Assembly: GCA_041397825.1 (NCBI GenBank)
Contig: JAWKVX010000003.1
Coordinates: 62,001 to 126,000 of the forward strand
Length of the DNA stretch: 64,000 nt
Reading direction: 5' to 3'
Source: JANNSX01 sp041397825
GTDB taxonomy: Bacteria > Pseudomonadota > Alphaproteobacteria > Rhizobiales > Hyphomicrobiaceae
Under the pieces are notes generated by a model. The model searched no databases, had not been told where the DNA came from, and saw nothing but the letters and a program-made list of their open reading frames with translations. Shown here piece after piece: positions 9,301 to 16,330 of the stretch; the first letter of the stretch is position 1; each line of letters begins with the position of its first letter. Both the position numbers and the translations under genes were made by a program.

Positions 9301-10340
9301 AGTCGGAAGGCCGGCACAAGGACATCGAGGCGCTGTCGGTGGAGCCATCGGTGTTCGAGGAGATCAGAGCGCCGCAGCGCGCACCGGTACTGCCGGGACC
9401 CGACGTCTATGGACCGGCGATCGCAGCATTCCTGGATCTGCCGCTCATCGCTGGCTCCGAGGATCCCTATGCGGGGTATGTTGCCGCCCATGCCTCGCCC
9501 TGGCCCGGCGGCATTGCCTTCTATCGTTCGAGTGACGGGTTGAGCTACCGGCTGGGTGCGATCGCAGTCACGCGCGCGACGATCGGATTGACGGCGACCG
9601 CGTTGCACTCCGGTCCGCGCGATCGGCTGGATTTTGCCAACACCTTCGACGTCGTGCTCGCCAATGGAGCGCTCGCTTCGGTCGATCTCCTTCGGTTGCT
9701 CGGCGGCAGCAACCTCGCGGCGGTACGCAACGCCGATGGCGAATGGGAGGTCATCCAGTTTCGCGACGCTGTTCTGATCGGCCCGTCGACCTATCGATTG
9801 AGCGCGCTGTTGCGCGGTCAGGCCGGAACGGCGGGCGCCATGCGCGATCCGGTCGCCGCCGGTGCAACCTTCGTCCTCCTCGATGCCGCGGTGACCAGAA
9901 CGTTGCTGACGCCCGACGAGGCGCGTCTGTCGCTCGACTGGCGCTATGGTCCGAAAACGCTGCCGCACACCGATCAGTCCTATATGCCCGAGAGTCATTC
10001 ATTCGCAGCGCTCGGCCTCAGACCTCTCAGTCCGGCGCATGTGCGTGGAGCGCGGTCTGCCGGCGATCTCCGTATCGACTGGATCCGCCGCACGCGCATC
10101 GGCGGCGACGCCTGGGAGCAGGTTGAGGTGCCGCTCGGCGAGGATCGGGAAGCCTATGCCGTCGACATCATGGACGGGCCGGTCGTCAAGCGCACGATCG
10201 AGACCGGTGTGCCCAGCGCCATCTACTCCACCGCCGACCAAATCGCCGATTGGGGTGTGCTGCCCCCGAGCCTGAGTGTCCGTGTCCACCAACTCTCCTC
10301 GACCTATGGCCGTGGCGCGGCCGCCGAGGCGGTGATCTAG
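6378..10340 (+). CDS. GTA megatron / host-recognition tail protein (g15-like)
   Basis: 1320 residues, the size expected for RcGTA g15. The N-terminus is a Gly/Ala-rich hydrophobic segment (about residues 2-55), followed by the tail region with ISELGVMAST-like and PRLYGRARLAGQMIW motifs. A glycoside-hydrolase-like TIM barrel spans about residues 420-760 (ITYAADWSEYFGHQP, GIDVYWPLSDW, WITELGCPAVDKGANQP). A tail-hub region comes next, then a C-terminal region with LRGQAGTAGAMRDP. In GTAs this protein forms the tail tip and carries host-contact domains. It follows g14 directly. Confidence 0.95.
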   Translation: MATLALSAAGAAAGGALLPGVSLFGTTVSGAAIGQAVGAIAGSYIDQALFGSSGQTRIVEGPRLSELGVMASTEGASIPRLYGRARLAGQMIWATDFVEEAYDASEPPPPSKGLAGLGGSSQPTTTRIEYRYFANIALAICEGPITGIGRVWADGQPINLGAYTHRIYLGDDSQVPDSLIEAIQGPGKAPAYRGTAYIVFERLPLEPFGNRLPQLSFEVFRAVDSFEKLVKAVTIIPGSSEFAYEPSKVFREIAPGTTIAENIHTHTGTTDWHAAIDDLERGLPNVARTSLVVSWFGNDLRAGTCALKPGVESTTKSTMPEVWSAAGLTRSDAHVVSTYEGRPAFGGTPSDRSVVAAIRNLKNRGRSVTFYPFVLMDVPVGNGLPDPYGGSEQATYPWRGRITLDIAPGLTGSADQTTAAADDVAAFVGTATPAHFSTIGDDVIYSGPPEWSFRRMILHYAHLCVAAGGVETFLIGSELRGLAQIRSAAGTYPFVTALVALANDVRAVLGPSTKITYAADWSEYFGHQPADGTGDVYFHLDPLWASPNIDAVGIDVYWPLSDWRDGDSHLDRLAGIESPHDLDYLKANIFAGEGYSWYYASEAAREAQSRTAITDGAGKPWVFRFKDIRSWWSSQHYNRPGGVESGSHTAWVPQSKPIWITELGCPAVDKGANQPNVFYDPKSSESFLPYFSRGFRDDLIQRRYIQAFHETFDPTHETFDPAHNPVSSVYGGRMVDPTRLYVYTWDARPYPAFPYDLETWADGGNWPLGHWLTGRIAGGSLAAVVAAILDDYRFTRYSATGLTGTLDGYVIDRVMSVRQALQPLELAYAFDTYEQAGSIRFTHRGRRSPVATLDAEALVETKAGAGLFQVTRGQETELPAVAKLTFIDGQDGYRRGTAEARRSTVASDRVATADLPIVLTPDRAQAIAERWLQDAWASRQRRTLALPPSRLAVEPTDVVSFVADGGTQRYRVTGQSEGRHKDIEALSVEPSVFEEIRAPQRAPVLPGPDVYGPAIAAFLDLPLIAGSEDPYAGYVAAHASPWPGGIAFYRSSDGLSYRLGAIAVTRATIGLTATALHSGPRDRLDFANTFDVVLANGALASVDLLRLLGGSNLAAVRNADGEWEVIQFRDAVLIGPSTYRLSALLRGQAGTAGAMRDPVAAGATFVLLDAAVTRTLLTPDEARLSLDWRYGPKTLPHTDQSYMPESHSFAALGLRPLSPAHVRGARSAGDLRIDWIRRTRIGGDAWEQVEVPLGEDREAYAVDIMDGPVVKRTIETGVPSAIYSTADQIADWGVLPPSLSVRVHQLSSTYGRGAAAEAVI

Positions 10341-10352
10341 GAGTTCGAGCGC

Positions 10353-13300
10353 ATGACTGACAGTCCCAATCTTGGTCTGCCTTATCTCGAGGCAGGCCAG
10401 GCCCAAAAGCATGTCACGCACAACGAAGCGTTGCGTCGTTTGGATGCCATCCTCCAGGCGACCGTGAGCGATCGCACGCTGACGACACCGCCCGCATCGC
10501 CTGCAGACGGCGAGTGCTTCATTGCGTCCGCCGGCGCCAACGGCGCTTGGTTGGGGCACGATCTCGAGATTGCGACTTGGCAGGATGGTGCCTGGGCCTT
10601 CCATGTCCCGCAGACAGGCTGGCGTGTCTGGTCCGTGCCGGAGAGTGCGCTGCTGGCCTGGACCGGGACGGACTGGACGGTGGCTGGCGGCGTGTCACTC
10701 GTCAATCCGGCCGAACATGTCGGCGTCAATGCAACGGCGGATGCGACGAACAGGCTTTCCGTCTCATCGCCGGCCACGCTGCTCAGTCATGAGGGAGCTG
10801 GTCACCAGCTCAAGATCAACAAAAGTAGTGCATCCGAAACGGCTTCTCTCCTCTACCAGACTGACTTCTCCGGTCGAGCCGAGATGGGAACAGCCGGTGA
10901 CGATGATTTCCATGTGAAGGTCTCGGCTGATGGAGCAACCTGGCACGAGGCCATAGTCGTTGACCGGACGACGGGCGAGGTGAGCTTTCCCAACACGACG
11001 ATCGGCGGCGGTGTCTCGGACGGTGACAAAGGCGACATCACCGTATCCGGCTCGGGCTCGACCTGGACGGTCGATGGCAATGCCATCACCAATGCCAAGC
11101 TCGCCGAGGTCGCCACCGCGACCTTGAAGGGCCGGGCAACGGCGGGAACCGGCGATCCCGAAGATCTGACGGGCACCCAAGCCACGGCCCTTCTCGACAC
11201 ATTCACGTCGGCGGCAAAGGGATTGGCGCCGGCCTCCGGCGGGGGATCGACCAATTTCCTAAGGGCGGACGGAACCTGGGCAGCGCCTCCTGGAGCAGGC
11301 GGTGGAGAGGCCAACACCGCCTCGAATGTGGGGACAACCGGCGTCGGTGTCTTCAAGCAGAAGACGGGCGTCAACCTCGAGTTCAAGAAGGTCAACGCTG
11401 GCTCGTCGAAGATCACCATCACTGACGATACCGGCAACAGCGAGATCGATATCGACATTGCCGAGGCCAATCTGACGCTCGCCAATCTCGGGGGCTCGAT
11501 TGATCTCGGCGGCGCCAAGGCCTCTGGCACACTCGCAGCAGCCCGCTTCCCTGCCCTGACCGGAGATGTGACGACGACAGCTGGTGCGTTAGGCACGAGC
11601 ATTGCCGACAACGCTGTCCAGAACGCCAAGCTCGGTGACATGGCGACGGCCACGATCAAAGGCCGCGTCACGGCGGGAACCGGCGACCCCGAGGACTTGA
11701 CCGGGACACAGGCGACGACGCTACTCGACCCCTTTACGAGCGCTCTCAAGGGCCTCGCGCCTGCCTCAGGCGGCGGCACGACCAACTTCTTGCGCGCGGA
11801 TGGCGCATGGGCCGCCCCGCCTAGCGGCGGTGGTGAACCGAACACGGCCTCGAACGTCAACGTCGGCGGCGTCGGAGTCTTCAAGCAGAAGTCCGGCGTC
11901 GACCTCGAGTTCCGCGGCATCAATGCCGTGTCGAGCCGGATCACGGTCGGGCTCGATTCCGTGAACAACGAGATTGACCTCGATATCAACGAGGCGAATC
12001 TGACGCTCGGCAACATCGGCGGCTCGATTGACCTGAGTGGATCAAAGGTCTCCGGTACACTCGCGGCTGCCCGCTTCCCCGCTCTCACGGGCGACGTGAC
12101 GACGACAGCTGGGGCCTTGACGGCCACCATCCCTAACAACACCGTTACCAATGCCAAGGCCGCCGACATGGCCACGGCCACCCTCAAAGGCCGCGCGACG
12201 GCGGGCTCGGGCGACCCGGAAGACCTGACGGCCGCTCAGGCCCGAACCATCCTCAATGTCGCGGACGGCGCCAACGCCTACGTCCACCCGAACCACTCCG
12301 GCGATGTCACCTCGGTCGGTGACGGTGCGACCACCATCGCCAATGATGCCGTCACCTACGCCAAGATGCAGAACGTTGCCGCGAATGCGGTGCTGGCCCG
12401 GGCCGCGGCAACCTCGGGCGATGTGGGTGAGGTGGCGCTTGCCGCCTCCCAGATCCTGGGGCGCGGGACGACGGGCGACATCGCCGCGATCACACTCGGC
12501 ACCAACCTCTCGATGAGTGGAACGACGCTCAACGCGGCGGGCGGCGGCGGTCTGTCTGATGGCGACTATGGAGATATCACCGTCGGCGGCACCGGCACGA
12601 CGATGACGATCGACACCGGGGTTGTCAGCAACGCCAAGCTCGCCAACGTGGCGACGGCGACGCTCAAGGGTCGAGTGACCGCCGGCACAGGTGCGCCGGA
12701 GGACCTGACCGGCACGCAGGCGACCGCGCTCCTTGACGCATTCACCTCCGGTGCGAAGGGTCTGGCGCCCGCCTCGGGCGGTGGCACCACGAACTTCCTC
12801 CGGGCCGATGGTACCTGGGCGGCTCCGGCGGGTGGTGGTGGCGGTTCGCCCGGCGGCTCTGATACTCAAATCCAGTACAATGACGGCGGCGTATTCAACG
12901 GCTCGGCCGACTTCACGTTCAACGAGACGACGGGGCAAGTCGCCTTCGGCAAGCACGCCTTCCTCGCGGACCAGTCGAGCGCCCCGGCGGTCCCGACCGG
13001 CGGCGTGTCGATCTTCACCCGCAAGGTCGCCAACCGCAGGCTGCCGGCCTACATCGGCCCGGCTGGCATCGACTCTGTGTTGCAGCCCTTCCTCGGCCGC
13101 AACAAGATCGGCTACTGGGCGCCCGGCGGCAACAACTCGGCGGCCGTCTCGACCATCGGCCTTGCGGCGTCGTCAGAGACGGGGACAAGGACCGCCCGCA
13201 GCGTCGCGACGACGAACATGTTCACCCGGATGCGGCGGCTGGGGATCGTCTCGGCGGCGACGGCGGGCTCGCTCTGCGGATCGCGCTACACCGGTGTGCA

Positions 13301-13823
13301 GTTCACGACCGGGACCGGCGACGGCATCCTGGGCGGGTTCTTCATGACGGCCCGGTTCGGCATCTCTGATGTGTCGATCCCGGCCGGCCCTCGGATGTTC
13401 ATGGGCATGCGGGCCTCGGGCTCGGCGCCGACCAATGTCGAGCCCTCGACGCTCACCAACTGCATCGGCATGGGCCATGGGGCGAGCGACACGAATTTCA
13501 AGCTCTACATCTCGGGTTCGGTGGCACAGACCCCCATCGACCTCGGGTCCGACTTTCCGAACAACACGAGCTCCGTCGATGTCTATGAGCTGGCGCTGTT
13601 CTGCCCGCCGGGGGAGGAGGGCGTCGTCTACTACGAGGTGACACGGCTCAACACCAATCCGCCGATCGTCGTCACCGGCTCCGTTACCCCCTCGACCGTT
13701 GGTCAAGAGACACCGCACCCGACGACAGCGCTGCTGACCTGGAACTGCTTCAGGACGAACAACGCCACGGCGACGGCAGTCGGCATCGACATCATGCACT
13801 TCTACATCGAGACGGATCAGTGA
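10353..13823 (+). CDS. DUF2793 tail-fibre-like protein with internal repeats
   Basis: 1156 residues. The first 110 form a DUF2793 module (PNLGLPYLEAGQAQKHVTHN, ALLAWTGTDWTVAGG), a family that often follows g15 in alphaproteobacterial GTAs and prophages. Residues about 245-830 are built from diverged copies of a unit carrying NAKL, LKGRATAGTGDPEDLTGTQA and FLRADGTWAAPP, interleaved with VGVFKQKTGVNLEF and ALTGDVTTTAGAL modules, as in phage fibres. The C-terminal 320 residues look like a separate beta-rich head (for example TGVQFTTGTGDGILGGFF). It is probably a host-contact or decoration protein of the particle; its ligand cannot be told from sequence. Confidence 0.8.
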   Translation: MTDSPNLGLPYLEAGQAQKHVTHNEALRRLDAILQATVSDRTLTTPPASPADGECFIASAGANGAWLGHDLEIATWQDGAWAFHVPQTGWRVWSVPESALLAWTGTDWTVAGGVSLVNPAEHVGVNATADATNRLSVSSPATLLSHEGAGHQLKINKSSASETASLLYQTDFSGRAEMGTAGDDDFHVKVSADGATWHEAIVVDRTTGEVSFPNTTIGGGVSDGDKGDITVSGSGSTWTVDGNAITNAKLAEVATATLKGRATAGTGDPEDLTGTQATALLDTFTSAAKGLAPASGGGSTNFLRADGTWAAPPGAGGGEANTASNVGTTGVGVFKQKTGVNLEFKKVNAGSSKITITDDTGNSEIDIDIAEANLTLANLGGSIDLGGAKASGTLAAARFPALTGDVTTTAGALGTSIADNAVQNAKLGDMATATIKGRVTAGTGDPEDLTGTQATTLLDPFTSALKGLAPASGGGTTNFLRADGAWAAPPSGGGEPNTASNVNVGGVGVFKQKSGVDLEFRGINAVSSRITVGLDSVNNEIDLDINEANLTLGNIGGSIDLSGSKVSGTLAAARFPALTGDVTTTAGALTATIPNNTVTNAKAADMATATLKGRATAGSGDPEDLTAAQARTILNVADGANAYVHPNHSGDVTSVGDGATTIANDAVTYAKMQNVAANAVLARAAATSGDVGEVALAASQILGRGTTGDIAAITLGTNLSMSGTTLNAAGGGGLSDGDYGDITVGGTGTTMTIDTGVVSNAKLANVATATLKGRVTAGTGAPEDLTGTQATALLDAFTSGAKGLAPASGGGTTNFLRADGTWAAPAGGGGGSPGGSDTQIQYNDGGVFNGSADFTFNETTGQVAFGKHAFLADQSSAPAVPTGGVSIFTRKVANRRLPAYIGPAGIDSVLQPFLGRNKIGYWAPGGNNSAAVSTIGLAASSETGTRTARSVATTNMFTRMRRLGIVSAATAGSLCGSRYTGVQFTTGTGDGILGGFFMTARFGISDVSIPAGPRMFMGMRASGSAPTNVEPSTLTNCIGMGHGASDTNFKLYISGSVAQTPIDLGSDFPNNTSSVDVYELALFCPPGEEGVVYYEVTRLNTNPPIVVTGSVTPSTVGQETPHPTTALLTWNCFRTNNATATAVGIDIMHFYIETDQ
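11090..12835 (+). repeat. diverged intragenic repeat units of the tail fibre
   Basis: Four copies of a module of about 210 bases start near 11090, 11620, 12150 (partial) and 12628. Each encodes NAK-x(4-6)-ATATLKGR followed by PEDLT and, in three copies, KGLAPASGGG-x-TNFLRADG. Between the first two pairs lies a second conserved module with VFKQK and ALTGDVTTTAGAL. Protein identity is high while third codon positions differ, so the copies are old duplications rather than a recent expansion. Confidence 0.8.
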
Positions 13824-15121
13824 TCATGGCGACCTCAATTGGGAGGCAAGACATACCGTGGGTCGAGCAGGCTCGGGCCTGGATCGGCCTTGCCGAAGGC
13901 CCGGGCACGTCGGTCAATCCGGCCATACGGGCCTTCTATGCCGACGCCGGCCATCCGGAGATCGAGGATGATGGCGTGGCCTGGTGTGCGGCATTTGTCG
14001 GTGCTTGCCTCAGGCGGAGCGGAATCGAGTCGACCGGGTCGTTGATGGCGCGCTCCTATCTCGCGTGGGGCGAACCGCTCGAGAGGCCTCGCGAAGGCGC
14101 CATTGCCGTCCTCAAGCGCGGCGCGAACCCGGCGGAAGGGCATGTCGGTTTCTTCGTATCGGAGGAGGACGGCACGATCCGCATTCTCGGCGGCAACCAG
14201 GGCGACCGGGTTTGCGTAGCGGGCTTTCCCCGCTCGCGGCTCCTCGGATACCGCTGGCCGCGCGGCCGCGAAGGATCCGATGAGGCCTTCGAGCGCGCCT
14301 TGACTCATGTTCTTAGCCAGGAGGGTGGCTATGTCGACGACCCCAGCGATGCTGGAGGTCCGACCAACCAGGGCATCACGCTCGCCACACTCGCCATGCA
14401 TCTTGGCGAACCCTTCGGTGATGCGACACGCGACCGTCTCGTCCGCCGTCTGAAAGACATCACTCCCGGCGAAGTGGCGAACATCTATCGCCGCCGGTAC
14501 TGGCAGGTCGCGCGCTGCGACGCGATCCCGATCGGGCTTGCTGCCATGCATTTCGATGCGGCCGTAAATCACGGGACTGCGCGCGCCGCGCGCATGCTGC
14601 AGACAGCGACCGGCGCCTTTGTCGACGGTGAGATCGGCGTGGAAACGCTCCAGACATGCTGGCAGGCCGATGAGCCTCGGACCATCGAGCGTTACGCCAT
14701 TGAGCGCCAGGCCGCCTACCGCCGCCTCACTACTTTCAAGCGTTTCGGCAAGGGCTGGCTCAACCGGGTCATGGCGACCCGAGCGTTCGCTCTCTCACTC
14801 GCTCGACCGCAATCCTCAACCACAACACGCAACTCGGAGAAGAAAGACATGACGGTGAAGAGCCCAATTCAGACTCCCAAATGGTGGGGCCAGTCGGCGA
14901 CGATTTGGGGTGTCGCCATCACGGCTCTGACGGCGGTCTTGCCGTCCGTCGGCCCGTTGCTCGGGCTCGAGATCTCGGCGGAGCTTGCCAAGGCGATCGG
15001 CGGCGATCTGATGAATTTCGTTCAAGGCGGAGGCGGCGTGATCGGCACGCTCATCGCCATCTACGGTCGGCTGCGCGCCCGCGGACCCCTCGTCCGCCGG
15101 CAGCTGTCCCTGACCCTATGA
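13820..15121 (+). CDS. modular endolysin: TIGR02594 peptidase + GH108 muramidase + holin-like tail
   Basis: 433 residues from a GTG at 13820 overlapping the previous stop; an ATG at 13826 is the alternative start. Residues about 12-148 are a TIGR02594/CHAP-like cysteine peptidase (GVAWCAAFVGACLRRSG with Cys56, His108 in EGHVGFFV). Residues about 153-330 are a GH108 N-acetylmuramidase with the EGGYVDDPSDAGGPTNQGIT active-site stretch (Glu168) and a PG_3-like AVNHGTARAARMLQ segment. Residues 344-433 have holin-like hydrophobic segments (WGVAITALTAVLPSVGPLLG and GGGVIGTLIAIYG). Such proteins release particles by host lysis. Fusion of all three in one frame is unusual. Confidence 0.82.
   Translation: MIMATSIGRQDIPWVEQARAWIGLAEGPGTSVNPAIRAFYADAGHPEIEDDGVAWCAAFVGACLRRSGIESTGSLMARSYLAWGEPLERPREGAIAVLKRGANPAEGHVGFFVSEEDGTIRILGGNQGDRVCVAGFPRSRLLGYRWPRGREGSDEAFERALTHVLSQEGGYVDDPSDAGGPTNQGITLATLAMHLGEPFGDATRDRLVRRLKDITPGEVANIYRRRYWQVARCDAIPIGLAAMHFDAAVNHGTARAARMLQTATGAFVDGEIGVETLQTCWQADEPRTIERYAIERQAAYRRLTTFKRFGKGWLNRVMATRAFALSLARPQSSTTTRNSEKKDMTVKSPIQTPKWWGQSATIWGVAITALTAVLPSVGPLLGLEISAELAKAIGGDLMNFVQGGGGVIGTLIAIYGRLRARGPLVRRQLSLTL
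14849..15121 (+). CDS. possible internal start: stand-alone holin-like protein
   Basis: Within the endolysin frame, ATG 14849 (Met344) is preceded at a proper distance by CGGAGAAG (14835-14842). From this start the product is 90 residues, MTVKSPIQTPKWWGQS followed by two hydrophobic segments and an Arg-rich end (RLRARGPLVRRQ). That is the shape of small phage holins. The residues before it (QSSTTTRNSEKKD) look like translated intergenic sequence, so two ancestral genes may have been joined by loss of a stop. Both the fusion and the short product may be made; the sequence alone cannot decide. Confidence 0.4.
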   Translation: MTVKSPIQTPKWWGQSATIWGVAITALTAVLPSVGPLLGLEISAELAKAIGGDLMNFVQGGGGVIGTLIAIYGRLRARGPLVRRQLSLTL

Positions 15122-15201
15122 TGGCGGAAAGGCAACGCGATGCATGATTGCCACAATGCATTCATGTCGGGTTCAGTGACCGGAGCCTAACGTTCTCGGC
15201 G

Positions 15202-15537
15202 ATGGCCATTGGAATTCACAGTCTGGCGTATCGTGGCGCCCTAGCGTTGCTGGTCCTTAGCCTCGGATCGGCGACCCCGGCCTCTGCCGAAGGCAAGGAC
15301 TGTTTCAAGACCTGGGACGAGGCGCGCAGCACAATCCAGCAGCAGGGTCTCGTCTCAGGCAAGACCATCACACAGCAGGCCGCCGAGCCGGGCCATGCGC
15401 CGCCCGAGTCCGCCTTTCTCGAAGCTTATCTCTGCAGGGAGAACGATTCGTTCGTCTACAAGCTCTACTATATCGACAAGAGCAGCAACGTCATCATCAA
15501 GACCGTCGATGCCCGTGAGCCCTTCCCCTTGCCCTGA
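15202..15537 (+). CDS. small exported PepSY-like protein upstream of a two-component system
   Basis: The ATG at 15202 gives 111 residues with a Sec signal peptide (SLAYRGALALLVLSLGSATP, cleavage likely after ASA at about residue 29). The mature part has two cysteines, and a short alpha-beta stretch ending in YKLYYIDKSSNVIIKTVDA that resembles a PepSY-type hairpin. The same frame runs up to 15148, but that start would bury the signal peptide. The gene lies 99 bases before the FeuP-like regulator. In Sinorhizobium the small periplasmic protein FeuN, encoded beside feuPQ, restrains the kinase FeuQ. A similar role is an inference from position and export only. Confidence 0.6.
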   Translation: MAIGIHSLAYRGALALLVLSLGSATPASAEGKDCFKTWDEARSTIQQQGLVSGKTITQQAAEPGHAPPESAFLEAYLCRENDSFVYKLYYIDKSSNVIIKTVDAREPFPLP

Positions 15538-15570
15538 TTGCGGTGAAAGACCACGTGTCCACAGCGCCCT

Positions 15571-15599
15571 CTGGCGCAGCCCGGCGATCCGCCTATAAT
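15571..15599 (+). promoter_or_regulatory. possible promoter with a consensus -10 box
   Basis: A perfect TATAAT lies at 15594-15599, 38 bases before the response regulator GTG. The region 17 bases upstream is CTGGCG, a poor -35 match, so the promoter may need an activator. A small inverted repeat (GCGCC CTCT GGCGC, 15564-15577) overlaps the -35 position. Confidence 0.35.
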
Positions 15600-15636
15600 C
15601 CTGTCCAATGAGGAGCTTCTACCGGAGGTTTGCGCC

Positions 15637-16302
15637 GTGAGGCTGCTGGTCGTCGAGGACGATCCCGATCTGAACAGACAACTGGTCGACGCCCTATCGG
15701 GCGCCGGGTACGCCGTCGACAAGGCGCTTGACGGTGAGGAGGGGCATTATCTCGGCGACACCGAGCCCTACGACGCCGTCATCCTCGATCTCGGCCTGCC
15801 AAAAATGGACGGCATCCGCATTCTTGAGCAGTGGCGGCGCGACGAGAGGCGCATGCCGGTGCTGATTCTGACGGCCCGCGACCGCTGGAACGAGAAGGTC
15901 GCCGGCATGGATGCGGGCGCCGACGACTATGTCGTCAAGCCCTTCAACATGGAGGAGCTGCTGGCCCGCGTCCGAGCGCTGCTCCGCCGAACCACCGGCC
16001 ACGCCAAGAGTGAGATCGAGTGCGGGCCGCTCAGGCTCGACACGAAAATGGCGCGCGTGACCTACGAAGGCGTGCCGATCAAGCTCACATCCCACGAATA
16101 CCGACTGCTCGCCTATCTCCTCCACCATCGCGGCCGCGTCGTCTCACGCACGGAGCTCGTCGAGCATCTTTACGAGCAGGATTTTGACCGCGATTCGAAC
16201 ACCATAGAGGTGTTCATCGGGCGGCTGCGCAAGAAAATTCCCACCGACATGATCAAGACCATTCGCGGTCTCGGCTATTGTCTGTCCGAAGACGCCGCCT
16301 GA
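15637..16302 (+). CDS. feuP: OmpR-family response regulator, FeuP-like
   Basis: 221 residues from a GTG at 15637 with GGAGG eight bases upstream. The receiver domain (1-115) has the acidic pair in VVEDDPDLN, the phospho-acceptor Asp in VILDLGLPKMDG, Thr in LILTARD and Lys in VVKPFNM. The winged helix (about 125-218) ends with NTIEVFIGRLRKKIP and TIRGLGYCL. The wording of the receiver (GEEGHYLGDTEPYDAVILDL) closely follows rhizobial FeuP. FeuP in Sinorhizobium controls genes for periplasmic beta-glucan export. Orthology is inferred from memory of the family and the pairing with the kinase. Confidence 0.82.
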   Translation: MRLLVVEDDPDLNRQLVDALSGAGYAVDKALDGEEGHYLGDTEPYDAVILDLGLPKMDGIRILEQWRRDERRMPVLILTARDRWNEKVAGMDAGADDYVVKPFNMEELLARVRALLRRTTGHAKSEIECGPLRLDTKMARVTYEGVPIKLTSHEYRLLAYLLHHRGRVVSRTELVEHLYEQDFDRDSNTIEVFIGRLRKKIPTDMIKTIRGLGYCLSEDAA

Positions 16303-16330
16303 TGGGGGAGGGTTCGCCCTCGGCGTCACG

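Noticed and set aside
10853..12187. 444-residue Ser/Pro/Val-rich open frame on the minus strand
   Set aside because: It is the antisense of the repeats in the tail protein, so its apparent repeats are inherited.
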